From assembly GCA_016711705.1 (NCBI GenBank), contig JADJSK010000001.1:1240001-1304000 (forward strand): a stretch of DNA of 64,000 nucleotides. Direction: 5' to 3'. This document shows, in pieces, positions 1 to 8,342 of this stretch. Position numbers and translations under genes: made by a program. Position 1 is the stretch's first letter. Every line of letters begins with the position of its first letter. A model generated the notes under the pieces. It searched no databases, was not told the DNA's origin, and saw nothing but the letters and a program-made list of their open reading frames with translations. The stretch is from Candidatus Brachybacter algidus (GTDB lineage: Bacteria; Bacteroidota; Bacteroidia; Chitinophagales; Saprospiraceae).

Positions 1-2
1 CA

Positions 3-905
3 GCTCTACCGGACAAAATAGATAATGCAGATTTGGTCCCTGGCAATTATACTACAGATAAACAGCCTGATAGTCAGGTGGATGTTTTTTTTCTATATCC
101 CACTTCTTTCTCGAACAAGAGTGACATTATGATATGGAATGCCGCCATAGATGACAAAGAAGTTAATCAAGATACGGATGAACGGTCTATAAAAAATCAG
201 GCATCTATCTTCAATCAAGTTGGTAAAATATATGCACCCAGATACCGTCAAGCGAATTATGCTGCATATTTTGATGAAGATAAAATTAGAAGTCAGCAAG
301 CTTTCGACTTTGCTTATGCTGATGTAGTGGACGCATTTGAATATTATATAAATCACTATAATAAGGGCAGGCCATTTATAATAGCCTCTCACAGTCAAGG
401 CTCTACACATTCTATGCGTTTGATAAAAGAACATATTGAAAATACTAAATTAGCAAAACAATTGGTGGTTGCTTATGTAGTAGGAATGCCAGTGCCGGCA
501 TCATATTTAAACACGCCACCATGTCTTAGTCCAGGGCAAACCGGTTGTATTTGTTCATGGAGAACATATTTAGATAAATATGAACCAGATCACGTTGCAT
601 CAGAAGAAAAAATGATTTCGACGAATCCTATTACATGGGATCAATCATCGGGATTCTCAAATAAGAAAGATCATAAAGGTTCAGTTCTTTTCGATTTCGA
701 CAAAGGAATATATCCCAAAATCATGAGAGCTGAGCTACATGGCAATATTTTATGGATAAAAAAACCGGATATAAAAGGAAAGATTTTACTTCAAAGGAAA
801 AATTACCATATAGGAGATTTTAACCTTTTTTATAAAGATGTCCAGGAAAACGCCAAATTAAGAGTTGATAACTACCTAAATCAAAATAACTCAAGCTCGA
901 ATTAA
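3..905 (+). CDS. DUF3089 family alpha/beta-hydrolase-like protein (5' end outside window)
   Basis: The reading frame is open to the left edge, so the true start is missing; the TTG at 33 is only an internal codon. The protein has the DUF3089 hallmarks: an early VFFLYPTSF strand, the YAPRYRQA motif, and a nucleophile elbow ASHSQGS (around 380-402) with a Ser typical of alpha/beta hydrolases, followed by CSWRTY. The substrate of this family is unknown to me. An exported location is likely for Bacteroidota members but the signal peptide would lie outside the window. It stands alone, with about 360 bases of non-coding DNA after it. Confidence 0.8.
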   Translation, partial: ALPDKIDNADLVPGNYTTDKQPDSQVDVFFLYPTSFSNKSDIMIWNAAIDDKEVNQDTDERSIKNQASIFNQVGKIYAPRYRQANYAAYFDEDKIRSQQAFDFAYADVVDAFEYYINHYNKGRPFIIASHSQGSTHSMRLIKEHIENTKLAKQLVVAYVVGMPVPASYLNTPPCLSPGQTGCICSWRTYLDKYEPDHVASEEKMISTNPITWDQSSGFSNKKDHKGSVLFDFDKGIYPKIMRAELHGNILWIKKPDIKGKILLQRKNYHIGDFNLFYKDVQENAKLRVDNYLNQNNSSSN

Positions 906-1083
906 AAATATATTTACTTAAGTTTCGGAGTTGATTATACCATTGATAATCAATAGTATAAATATATAGCTATTAAAACATATAATGATCTAAGGTATTG
1001 ATTGCTAAATAGTTAATTAAATTTTAGATTTTATTCGATTTATTTAAATGGGTTCATTTGCTGAGCTCAACCATCGAAGTTTC

Positions 1084-1170
1084 CCCGCCGTCATTGCACT
1101 TTGTCGGGCAAGCCCGCCTTCCTTGCTCTTTGTCGGGCAAGCCCGCCGTCGTTGCACTTTGTCGGTCAAG
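1084..1170. repeat. Three contiguous 29-bp direct repeats, GC-rich
   Basis: Copies lie at 1084-1112, 1113-1141 and 1142-1170. Each starts CCCGCC, has TTGC in the middle, and ends TTTGTCGG(G/T)CAAG. The units abut with no spacers. Each junction creates the palindrome CGGGC-AA-GCCCG (1105-1116 and 1134-1145), which could form a small hairpin. The block is far richer in G and C than the flanks. Confidence 0.85.
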
Positions 1171-1196
1171 CTTCTGACTTCTAATTTCTAATTTCC
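1171..1196. repeat. TTCTGACTTCTAA-type low-complexity repeat
   Basis: Short run of CTTCTGACTTCTAA followed by TTTCTAATTTCC, directly after the 29-bp repeats. The same wording recurs in the intergenic region near 35585-35642, so it is a dispersed intergenic element and not chance local sequence. Confidence 0.55.
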
Positions 1197-1264
1197 ACCT
1201 TAGATTGAGTAAAAACATGGCTTTTAGAATATATTTATACCGCCGAAACTTTAGTATATTTATT

Positions 1265-1543
1265 TCAGTAGAAGGCTCTTTCATTTGTAAAAAATGATGG
1301 AAAGAATTTTATAAATAATCTGATAGAAATATAACCTATAAGGCCTCCATAGAGAAAGCCACATAGAACATCTAGAGGATAATGAACACCTACATATACC
1401 TGAGCAAAACCTATAGAGAGCGCCCATAATATCCATAACCATTTCAAACGAGGTGCTTTTCTTCCAAGTAAATAAAATAAAAAACTGCTATGGCCATATG
1501 ATTTGCAGCATGTGTAGATATAAAACCGTACTTGCCTCCACAA
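1265..1543 (-). CDS. PAP2 phosphatase, C-terminal fragment (frameshifted)
   Basis: This is the distal part of a PAP2-family (type 2 phosphatidic acid phosphatase) membrane protein whose N-terminal part lies at 1444-1872 in another frame. It carries the last catalytic motif, GFAQVYVGVHYPLD (an S/GR-like region plus H and D of the SRxxxxxHxxxD signature), and two hydrophobic segments. The real junction is in the A-run at 1479-1484; codons before that in this frame are not native. Reading one extra A there gives a continuous protein of about 200 residues, normal for the family. Confidence 0.75.
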   Translation of the reverse strand: MWRQVRFYIYTCCKSYGHSSFLFYLLGRKAPRLKWLWILWALSIGFAQVYVGVHYPLDVLCGFLYGGLIGYISIRLFIKFFPSFFTNERAFY

Positions 1544-1872
1544 GGAATTAACAGGTCGAGTCTTGGATCATTTTCATACATATAACATGGTCGAGGGCGT
1601 TCAATTTGCTTTTTAAATAAATGGACACTTGTATAGTCACATAGACCTACTGTAAAACCAATTATTAACAAAGGAATCCAGAACTTCAACTTCCATTTTT
1701 TTATAAAAATTCCTAGTATTAAAATATATAATGGAAGCCAGAAAATAGGGATTCTTAAATAAGGGATAATGGCATTACCTATCGAAGAATGTAAGTTTCT
1801 ATGAATCCAAAATAAAATCTCAGAATCTATAGATTGTAAATTTGATATAAAAGTTAATAAAACGATTAACAT
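1444..1872 (-). CDS. PAP2 phosphatase, N-terminal fragment (frameshifted)
   Basis: Encodes several membrane segments and the first two PAP2 motifs: KKQIERPRP (the KxxxxxxRP motif) and STHAANH (the PSGH-like motif). Such enzymes remove phosphate from lipid phosphates or undecaprenyl pyrophosphate; the substrate cannot be told here. After AANHMAIAVF the frame runs into YFIYLEEKHLV and stops, while the correct continuation is in the overlapping frame of the 1265-1543 fragment. The break sits in a run of six A on the plus strand. Start is ATG at 1872. Confidence 0.8.
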   Translation of the reverse strand: MLIVLLTFISNLQSIDSEILFWIHRNLHSSIGNAIIPYLRIPIFWLPLYILILGIFIKKWKLKFWIPLLIIGFTVGLCDYTSVHLFKKQIERPRPCYMYENDPRLDLLIPCGGKYGFISTHAANHMAIAVFYFIYLEEKHLV

Positions 1873-1938
1873 TGGTATAATTTATCCTAATTGACTGGTA
1901 AATGTAAAGAAATTCAACTTTGAAGTATGGATTTCAAG

Positions 1939-1946
1939 TAACTTTG
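1939..1946 (+). promoter_or_regulatory. Promoter -7 element for fmt
   Basis: TAACTTTG matches the Bacteroidota -7 consensus TAnnTTTG. A TTTG at 1919-1922 sits 16 bases upstream, as expected for the -33 box, and fmt begins 33 bases downstream. Confidence 0.6.
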
Positions 1947-1978
1947 AAGCATAATAAAATTTAGAAGTAAGTACCTGC

Positions 1979-2920
1979 ATGAAAGTAATATTCTTTGGCA
2001 CCACAGATTTCGCTGTAGCATCACTAGATCAATTAATCAAAGACGGAGTAGATATAGTCGGAGTAGTAACTACCCCTGACAAACCTGGTGGAAGAGGTTT
2101 AAAAGAAATGATCAGCTCTGAAATATACAAATACGCTTCAGGGACGAATCTAAAAATATACCAACCCAAAAATCTCAAGAGCCCAATTTTTCTAAAAAAA
2201 ATAAATAAGCTTAATGCAGATTTATTTATAGTTGTAGCATTCAGGATGATGCCTGCCATACTCTGGGAGATTCCAAAGTTGGGTACTATTAATCTTCATG
2301 GGTCCCTCCTACCTGCTTATCGCGGCGCAGCCCCTATTAATTGGGCAATTATAAATGGTGAGAAGGTGACTGGAATTACCATTTTCTTTCTCGATAAAAA
2401 AATTGATACTGGAAAAGTAATCCATCAAAAAGAAGTTGAAATATCTGAAGAAGATAACTTCGGAAGCCTTTACGATAGACTGAAGTATATCGGTGCCAAT
2501 GAGCTAAGCAAAATAACTGTAAATCTTTTAAATGGTCCTTTAGAAGGTATAAAACAAAATGAAAACCTGGTCAGCCATGCTCCAAAACTAAATAAGGAAA
2601 ATACTGAGATAGACTTTAATAAAAATGCCATTCAAATTGTAAATCTTTGCAGAGGATTGGACCCATATCCTACAGCATGGTTTACTTTCGATGGATTAAA
2701 AATGAAAGTATTTAGATGCACTGAAAGTTTTGAACACGTAAATAATGCACAATGGGAATCTGATTATAAAACCTTCTTGAGAATGAGTTGCGCTAATGGC
2801 GCTGTCAACCTTGAGGACGTGCAGATGGAAGGTAAAAAAAGGATGTTGATTAAGGAGTTTCTAAATGGATATGGTCAAAAGTTGAAAAAATTACAAATGA
2901 ACAACCTGTCAGACACTTAA
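1979..2920 (+). CDS. fmt: Methionyl-tRNA formyltransferase
   Basis: Transfers a formyl group from 10-formyl-tetrahydrofolate to initiator Met-tRNA in the cytoplasm. The N-terminal formyltransferase domain shows FFGTTDFA at the start, the TTPDKPGGRG loop, and the active-site segment NLHGSLLPAYRGAAP with the conserved Asn and His, followed by TGITIFFLDKKIDTG. The C-terminal OB-like tRNA-binding domain follows from about residue 205. The length of 313 residues is normal. A promoter lies just upstream, and the stop overlaps the end of the small gene on the other strand by four bases. Confidence 0.95.
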   Translation: MKVIFFGTTDFAVASLDQLIKDGVDIVGVVTTPDKPGGRGLKEMISSEIYKYASGTNLKIYQPKNLKSPIFLKKINKLNADLFIVVAFRMMPAILWEIPKLGTINLHGSLLPAYRGAAPINWAIINGEKVTGITIFFLDKKIDTGKVIHQKEVEISEEDNFGSLYDRLKYIGANELSKITVNLLNGPLEGIKQNENLVSHAPKLNKENTEIDFNKNAIQIVNLCRGLDPYPTAWFTFDGLKMKVFRCTESFEHVNNAQWESDYKTFLRMSCANGAVNLEDVQMEGKKRMLIKEFLNGYGQKLKKLQMNNLSDT

Positions 2921-3153
2921 CCTCTAACTGCTTTATCGACTACAGCAATGGTTCTGAATATTTTATTTATTGCCTCCGCAAAATACTCAAAGTTAGTTGG
3001 GACTTTTTCTGCATTATTAGGTTCTACATAAGTAATAATCATATTTTCATTTGGAACATTAAGATTATTGCTTCTCAATAGACTAAATGAAACGGTAAAT
3101 ATATACAAAGCAATCACTGAAATAGAGGCAGTTCTAATTGTAAATTTCTTCAT
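2917..3153 (-). CDS. Small exported protein of unknown function
   Basis: I do not recognise this 78-residue protein. From the ATG at 3153 it begins MKKFTIRTASISVIALYIF, a basic start and hydrophobic stretch that look like a signal peptide or single membrane anchor, so I prefer this start to the one 30 bases upstream. The rest is polar with no known motif. It follows the kinase-like gene at 3191-5893 on the same strand and may be its operon partner. Its end overlaps the fmt stop on the opposite strand by four bases. Confidence 0.5.
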   Translation of the reverse strand: MKKFTIRTASISVIALYIFTVSFSLLRSNNLNVPNENMIITYVEPNNAEKVPTNFEYFAEAINKIFRTIAVVDKAVRG

Positions 3154-3190
3154 TTTAAAATATTTCTTGTATAACGTATACAAAGCAGAA

Positions 3191-5893
3191 TTAGTTACAA
3201 TCCCTCACACATTTTCCGGACTTATTTATATATATCCATTTGCCTTGGTAAAAAACTCTTGCTGTTCCATTTTTAAATGGTTTAGCTGCTTCATACTCAC
3301 AAGAGATCACTTCTACACCTTCTTTGTTGATAAAACCATATTTTCCATTTTTTTCAACGCAGGCAAAGCCTTCAATAAAATTATTTACTTGACCATATTT
3401 TAGATCAATAACACTTACACCACTCTTGTTGATAAAGCCCCATTTATTATTTTTTTCAACTCCCGCTAATCCGTCTTTAAATGACCAGGCATTATCAAAT
3501 TGACAGGCAATTGCCTCTACACCTTTTTTATTTACAAATCCCCATTTTCCATTTTTTCGGACTCCGGCCAATCCATCAGCAAAATCTGTCACTACATCAT
3601 AATTAAAAGGGACTACAGTATTGCCGGTACTCCCAATAAAGCCCCATTTTCCATCCTTCTTAACTCCGGCTAATCCCTTAGAAAAACCGAAGATCTCATT
3701 GTACTTAGGTTTGATGACCTCTTCACCGGATGTATTTACAAATCCCCATTTACCATTTTCATTAACAGGAGCTAATCCGTTATTAAAATTAAGGATATCA
3801 TTGTACTTTGGTTTAACTATAATTTTACCTTCTTTTGAAATAAATCCAATAAGATTTTTATACCTATATGGAGCTATAAGTCCAATGTATGGACTTAGGA
3901 TTTCAATCTTACTTAGGTCAACAGCATTAGCAGTTTCTTTTTCTTTCTCTTCCTGCCTTTTTTTCTTTAATGCTTCAAGTTCTTTAATTTTAGCAAGCTT
4001 GGCTTTTTCAAGATCTTCTAGATTCAAAGTAGAATCAGCAGATATGAGAGAATCAGCTGTTGCTACCTCAATTGAATTTATTTCTTGAGCAAGATTTTCA
4101 TTTATTTCGGCTTTTTCAATTGTAGGCGTATCAATCTGAGTGATTACAATATCATTTTTCTGAGATTTGATTAATGCATCGTAAAGAAAATATCCACCAA
4201 CAAGAAAACCTATCACTAATAATGATGGAAGAAACCACTTATTCTTTTTGCCAATTGTTTGATCCTGTTCAATATTATCTCCTTCTATTGCAAATTCCTT
4301 TTCTTTTGGTTTATTTGAGATTGGAATAGGACGAACCACTATTTTGTTAGCTTTATCTTGTAGCAAATCTGAAGCTGGAAGAGCATTCTTTTCAACTGGC
4401 TTGTTTTCAGTTGCAGAACTTACCTTATCTTCAATTAGTTCTGGCTTATGAACGGGTTCGATTTTGTCACCAATATCTTTTGATTTATCCCCGTTATTAA
4501 TTTCTTTATCACCGTCTTGCTTTTCTATTAAAATGAACGGCTCGGGCTTTTCAATTACAGGGTTAAGATCACTTCTTGTTGGGCTATCTGAAACTATTTT
4601 TTTATCATTCTTTTCGATTCTTATGTTTGTTGTCTTAACCACAGGCACTTTTGACACGGTAGGTTCGGTATCTGATTTAGTTACACCTAACCTATCCCAT
4701 ACGGCTTGAGCCCTATCTTCCAGAGAAATCACACCACTTTTACTCTCATCATTTTCTGTAACAATGACAGTAGAAACTGAAAGAGTTTCATCCTCAATTT
4801 TGTCTGCCTTAATATTATCGGAATTTTTTAAATCTGAAGTTTCATTTAATTCCAGCGAGGGTTGTCCAGGATCAGATATTAGGTTAGCACCTTCACTTAT
4901 TTTATCAGTTTGATCATCTTCCTTGATTAAAGCGTTAATAGGCCTCGCAGTTGGAAAAGGTTTTATTTTCTTAGGTGCAATATTATCCGTTTTGGGATCA
5001 TCAACCTTGCCCGATATTGATAAATCTTCAATGTTCGTCATCAGAGCCTCTTTGTCAACTGAAAAGAGATCATCTTCTGTCAATTGATCCTTCTTTCTAA
5101 ATTCACCTCCATCCAATTCTTCGAGCATACTTTCCAATAAAGGAAATCTTTCTTTCGGATTTTTGGCAGTAGCCGCTTGTATGATGCTATTTAGTTTTAA
5201 GGAAGCTTTTTCTACAAATGGCAATGGCTCATTGAGAATTCTAAGTCTTATTTCATCGACATCAGCATTTTTAGCATCATAAGGGTCTCTCCCTGATAAA
5301 AGCGTATAAATAGTAACTCCTAAAGTGTAGATATCTGATGACTGAGAAATAGGGCCGATATGTTGTATTTGCTCAGGACTTAGAAACAAAATATCATCCG
5401 CATCAACGTTTTCAGGGAAAAGTTCGCTTTCAAAATAAGCTCCCTTAAAATCACATATCTTTAATTTGCCCTTTGGGTCTATGATCAAATTTCCTGGTTT
5501 CAACAATCCATGAACAATGCCCTTTCTATGCGTCTCAATAAGTGCAGGAATAATAGATTTAAGCCATTCTGTCACTTGTTTCTCCGGGATGCTACCAAAA
5601 TTCTGGATATACTCTTGCATATTATAACCTTCCAGATATTCCATCATAATCTGATAGGTGTTGTCTTCATCGTTATGAACTATGTCAAGGACTTTTCTGA
5701 CACTTGTATGCTTAATTTGCATGCCAATGCGCGCTTCCTTAATGAGTTGGTCCTGAAAGAATTTGTTTCGTTCATATTCAGGTTTCAAAACTTTTACTGC
5801 CACTTTCTTGTCGGTATCCAACTCCATGCAATAGACTTTGGTATATTTACCAACTCCAAGTTGTACTATTCTGTAGTTTTGATTTTTGATCAC
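3191..5893 (-). CDS. Transmembrane protein: degenerate Ser/Thr kinase domain plus WG repeats
   Basis: Residues about 1-270 have a eukaryotic-type kinase fold: glycine loop LGVGKYTKVY, ATP-binding Lys34, helix-C Glu53, SPEQI, and SSDIYTLGVTIYTLLSG. However, the HRD motif reads HGL, so catalytic Asp is Leu130, and DFG reads DFK (Asp148 kept); Lys132 and Asn135 remain. A long polar linker follows, then one membrane segment (about 554-575), a charged helix, and six to seven WG repeats of 34 residues (about 672-896, each GLAGVxKxGKWGF-like). The kinase-like half should be cytoplasmic and the WG half periplasmic. Start is GTG, 27 bases after the ftsE-like gene, so both are probably one transcript. 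I infer a signalling or scaffold role, possibly without kinase activity. Confidence 0.85.
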   Translation of the reverse strand: MIKNQNYRIVQLGVGKYTKVYCMELDTDKKVAVKVLKPEYERNKFFQDQLIKEARIGMQIKHTSVRKVLDIVHNDEDNTYQIMMEYLEGYNMQEYIQNFGSIPEKQVTEWLKSIIPALIETHRKGIVHGLLKPGNLIIDPKGKLKICDFKGAYFESELFPENVDADDILFLSPEQIQHIGPISQSSDIYTLGVTIYTLLSGRDPYDAKNADVDEIRLRILNEPLPFVEKASLKLNSIIQAATAKNPKERFPLLESMLEELDGGEFRKKDQLTEDDLFSVDKEALMTNIEDLSISGKVDDPKTDNIAPKKIKPFPTARPINALIKEDDQTDKISEGANLISDPGQPSLELNETSDLKNSDNIKADKIEDETLSVSTVIVTENDESKSGVISLEDRAQAVWDRLGVTKSDTEPTVSKVPVVKTTNIRIEKNDKKIVSDSPTRSDLNPVIEKPEPFILIEKQDGDKEINNGDKSKDIGDKIEPVHKPELIEDKVSSATENKPVEKNALPASDLLQDKANKIVVRPIPISNKPKEKEFAIEGDNIEQDQTIGKKNKWFLPSLLVIGFLVGGYFLYDALIKSQKNDIVITQIDTPTIEKAEINENLAQEINSIEVATADSLISADSTLNLEDLEKAKLAKIKELEALKKKRQEEKEKETANAVDLSKIEILSPYIGLIAPYRYKNLIGFISKEGKIIVKPKYNDILNFNNGLAPVNENGKWGFVNTSGEEVIKPKYNEIFGFSKGLAGVKKDGKWGFIGSTGNTVVPFNYDVVTDFADGLAGVRKNGKWGFVNKKGVEAIACQFDNAWSFKDGLAGVEKNNKWGFINKSGVSVIDLKYGQVNNFIEGFACVEKNGKYGFINKEGVEVISCEYEAAKPFKNGTARVFYQGKWIYINKSGKCVRDCN

Positions 5894-5920
5894 CTGCCTA
5901 ATAATTAATTTTAATGGGGT

Positions 5921-6586
5921 TTATTCTACTAACGCTCCTCCGGTACATCTAATGATGCGACCAGGAAATTGTTCTATAATTCTATAATCATGAGTTGCGA
6001 ATAACACAGCTGTACCTGAAGCACACAATGCTTGAAGTAACTTCACAATTTCGTCTGAGGTATCAGGGTCCAAATTTCCAGTAGGTTCATCAGCAATGAT
6101 TAATTCAGGATGGTTGAGCAAAGCTCTTGCAATTGCTACTCTCTGTTGTTCACCACCGGATAATTCATGAATTCTTTTATGAGCAATAAAAGGTAAATTA
6201 ACTGAAGCAAGAACATCTTCAATTCTTTTCTTCATAAGGTTTTTATCTTTCCAGGCAGTGGCTTTGAGCACAAAAAGTAGATTTTCTTCCACGTTTCTGT
6301 CTGCAAGTAGATTAAAATCCTGAAAAATCATGCCCATTTTTCTTCTTAAGTAAGGAATTTGTTTGGTTTTCAGAGTTGACAAATTATAGCCAACAACCTC
6401 TCCTTTTCCATTTTTCAATGGAAGTTCTCCATATATGGTTTTAAGAAAGCTCGATTTTCCGGAACCAGTCTTACCTATTAAATAACAAAATTCTCCAGGG
6501 TTAATCTGTAGTTTAACATTATTTAAGATTAAAAAGCGATTTTGATAAATGTCTGCTTCATCAAACGCAAGCAATGACCCTGTCAT
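5921..6586 (-). CDS. ftsE: FtsE-like ABC transporter ATP-binding protein
   Basis: A 221-residue ATPase with Walker A GKTGSGKSS, Q-loop FQDFN, signature LSGGEQQRVAIARA, Walker B LIIADEPTGNLD and switch His in ATHD. The sequence pattern (RRKMGMIFQDFNLL, EPTGNLDP) is that of FtsE/LolD-type ATPases; FtsE works with the membrane protein FtsX to control cell-wall hydrolases at division. No ftsX is present in the window, so the partner is elsewhere and LolD-like function cannot be fully excluded. The WG-repeat kinase-like gene follows 27 bases later on the same strand. Confidence 0.85.
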   Translation of the reverse strand: MTGSLLAFDEADIYQNRFLILNNVKLQINPGEFCYLIGKTGSGKSSFLKTIYGELPLKNGKGEVVGYNLSTLKTKQIPYLRRKMGMIFQDFNLLADRNVEENLLFVLKATAWKDKNLMKKRIEDVLASVNLPFIAHKRIHELSGGEQQRVAIARALLNHPELIIADEPTGNLDPDTSDEIVKLLQALCASGTAVLFATHDYRIIEQFPGRIIRCTGGALVE

Positions 6587-6623
6587 ATTATTTAAGATTT
6601 CTTAGCTTCATTTTAATAAAACT

Positions 6624-6631
6624 CAAATGTA
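6624..6631 (-). promoter_or_regulatory. Promoter -7 element for the ftsE-kinase operon
   Basis: Reads TACATTTG on the minus strand, matching TAnnTTTG, 38 bases before the ftsE start. No convincing -33 box is visible. Confidence 0.5.
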
Positions 6632-6711
6632 AACAAATTTGCATATATTATATATGTAAATAAAAGATTATTTTTAATATATAACACATTGAACATCTTG
6701 ACGTCCAAGTA

Positions 6712-6948
6712 TCATTGTTGGCTTCTGTAGATTGAATCTCCAGAGATTATTATATCTTCCTTACCAAGAATACGTGTTCTTGATGATGCATAACCGTCGA
6801 TGTCCTTCTGGGCGCGAATGTAGATGTAGCCGGATGAATCTTGCTTCCTTAAAAACTCATCCTCAGCTGATTTGTCCTTTTTAAGGACTAATGATAAGCC
6901 GGACAAACCGCAAATAATAAGTAGTATTGCCGGCAAAAGATCTTTCAT
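6712..6948 (-). CDS. Small single-pass membrane protein, unknown
   Basis: A 78-residue protein that I do not recognise. Its first 22 residues are strongly hydrophobic (LLPAILLIICGLSGLSLVL) after a short start, consistent with an N-terminal membrane anchor or signal peptide; the remainder is polar and charged. It starts with ATG, and lies between the ftsE promoter region and the divergent esterase gene. It may be an independent small gene; no family assignment is possible. Confidence 0.5.
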   Translation of the reverse strand: MKDLLPAILLIICGLSGLSLVLKKDKSAEDEFLRKQDSSGYIYIRAQKDIDGYASSRTRILGKEDIIISGDSIYRSQQ

Positions 6949-7118
6949 GGGTATAACTTAATAATGAATAAAATCTGAATTGCTTCAGAAATAATAATGC
7001 TATTTCAATAAATTGAGATCGCTAATAGACAAAGATATACATATTATGTTTATTCTTAATATAAAAACTCATTTTTCTGTAAATATTATTTAGCTAACTT
7101 TACGAAAAATAAAATCTG

Positions 7119-8336
7119 ATGAAATTATTTACATCATTCTTTGCATTTTCAATTCTTTTATGCACCGTTTTAAATGCCCAGACATACGCTGAAGGCTGCA
7201 ACGGTTTTAGATACGCATACGAAGTCTTCGATAATTACGACATGGAAACAGTCAAATATGCGACAACAATTCCTGAAAATTCGGATCTATTTGTCGACAT
7301 ATATCAACCAAAAAATGATAATGTAAGTAAAAGGCCTTTAGTAATTCTGGCTCACGGAGGTTCCTTCATTGCAGGAAACAAATCTGATATGTTGCCATTC
7401 TGTGAGTATTTTGTTAAAAGAGGATTTGTAGTTGCTTCCATTCAATATAGATTGCTGGCTGCTTTTCCAACGCAATCAGCTTTTACTGCGGCTGCTTTTA
7501 AAGCTGTTTCAGATATGAAAGGTGCATATAGATTTTTCAAATCTGATGCTGCGAACGCAAACTCTTATAAGGTAGATACTACTAAAATTTTCGTAGGGGG
7601 ACTTTCAGCCGGCGCTATTACTGCTTTGCATGCCACTTATCTCGATACAAACGATAACCTTGAACCCAACATCAGAACACTTGTCATGGCAAATGGCGGC
7701 TTTAAAGGAAATACCGGGGATGCAGAGAATAAAACACATATAGAAGATGATATTTTTGCCACCATTAATATGTCAGGAGCTTTAATTTCAAAAGGATTAC
7801 TTTCTCCAGATGATCCAATGCTTATGAGCTACCATGGGGATATGGATGATGTAGTGCCTGTTGATTCTAATTCTGTTTTTGGTCTGATTTACTTATATGG
7901 CTCAAGAACCATTCATAAAGAAGCTCAGGAGAAAGGAATTCCAAACACCCTTACTCTTGCTCCTGGTGGCCTTCATACTGATATATATACTGAACCTAAA
8001 TATATTCCTTATCTGACTCAATTTCTTTTGAATAGCACAAATTTATATTATCCAAGGTTGTGTGGCACTTCAGCTTCGAATAAATCAGTTGAAAAAGTAG
8101 ATATAGTTACAAGAATGTATCCTAATCCTGCTTCAAATCACGTTAACTTTGAGTTTAAATCTATGATAGATGAAGTTTGGGTATTAAATACCATGGGAGA
8201 ATTGGTCTTTAGAAAAACAGTCAAGAGTGATTATTTAACTTTAACAGCCTCTGAATTAGCTTCTGGAAATTATTTTCTGGTGCCGATCATCGGCCAAAGT
8301 GGATACAGATCAATTCCATTTACAATTGTAAAATAA
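7119..8336 (+). CDS. Secreted alpha/beta-hydrolase (esterase-like) with T9SS sorting domain
   Basis: Starts with a signal peptide (MKLFTSFFAFSILLCTVLNAQ). The catalytic domain has the carboxylesterase oxyanion motif LAHGGSFIAGNK, the nucleophile elbow GGLSAGA, and an acid region HGDMDDVVP, with a likely catalytic His near GGLHTD. After about residue 325 comes a T9SS type A sorting domain beginning MYPNPASNHVNFEF and ending SGNYFLVPI. It should therefore be exported by Sec, then across the outer membrane by the T9SS encoded in this window. The substrate is unknown. A near-consensus promoter, TAACTTTA, is at 7095-7102. Confidence 0.85.
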   Translation: MKLFTSFFAFSILLCTVLNAQTYAEGCNGFRYAYEVFDNYDMETVKYATTIPENSDLFVDIYQPKNDNVSKRPLVILAHGGSFIAGNKSDMLPFCEYFVKRGFVVASIQYRLLAAFPTQSAFTAAAFKAVSDMKGAYRFFKSDAANANSYKVDTTKIFVGGLSAGAITALHATYLDTNDNLEPNIRTLVMANGGFKGNTGDAENKTHIEDDIFATINMSGALISKGLLSPDDPMLMSYHGDMDDVVPVDSNSVFGLIYLYGSRTIHKEAQEKGIPNTLTLAPGGLHTDIYTEPKYIPYLTQFLLNSTNLYYPRLCGTSASNKSVEKVDIVTRMYPNPASNHVNFEFKSMIDEVWVLNTMGELVFRKTVKSDYLTLTASELASGNYFLVPIIGQSGYRSIPFTIVK

Positions 8337-8342
8337 AATCGA

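Larger units (their letters stand above)
906..1264. other. Intergenic region holding a GC-rich repeat cluster
   Basis: No convincing gene lies here. The left part is plain AT-rich sequence. The right part holds the three-copy 29-bp repeat and a short TTCTGACTTCTAA-type tail, described separately. The single open frame on the minus strand is made by the repeat itself. Confidence 0.6.

Noticed and set aside
93..434. 113-codon open frame opposite the DUF3089 gene
   Set aside because: Fully antisense to a well supported gene with no family match, as are the other long antisense frames inside kinase, gld, cargo and pnp genes.
1084..1170. CRISPR array from 29-bp repeats
   Set aside because: The units touch each other with no spacers, there are only three, and no cas genes are near.
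1054..1284. 76-codon open frame on the minus strand
   Set aside because: It is made by the GC-rich repeat and low-complexity tail; no protein family or start signal supports it.
1471..1490. Programmed frameshift in the PAP2 gene
   Set aside because: Codons GTT TTT TAT do not form an X-XXY-YYZ site in the needed frame; a missing base in the A-run is simpler.
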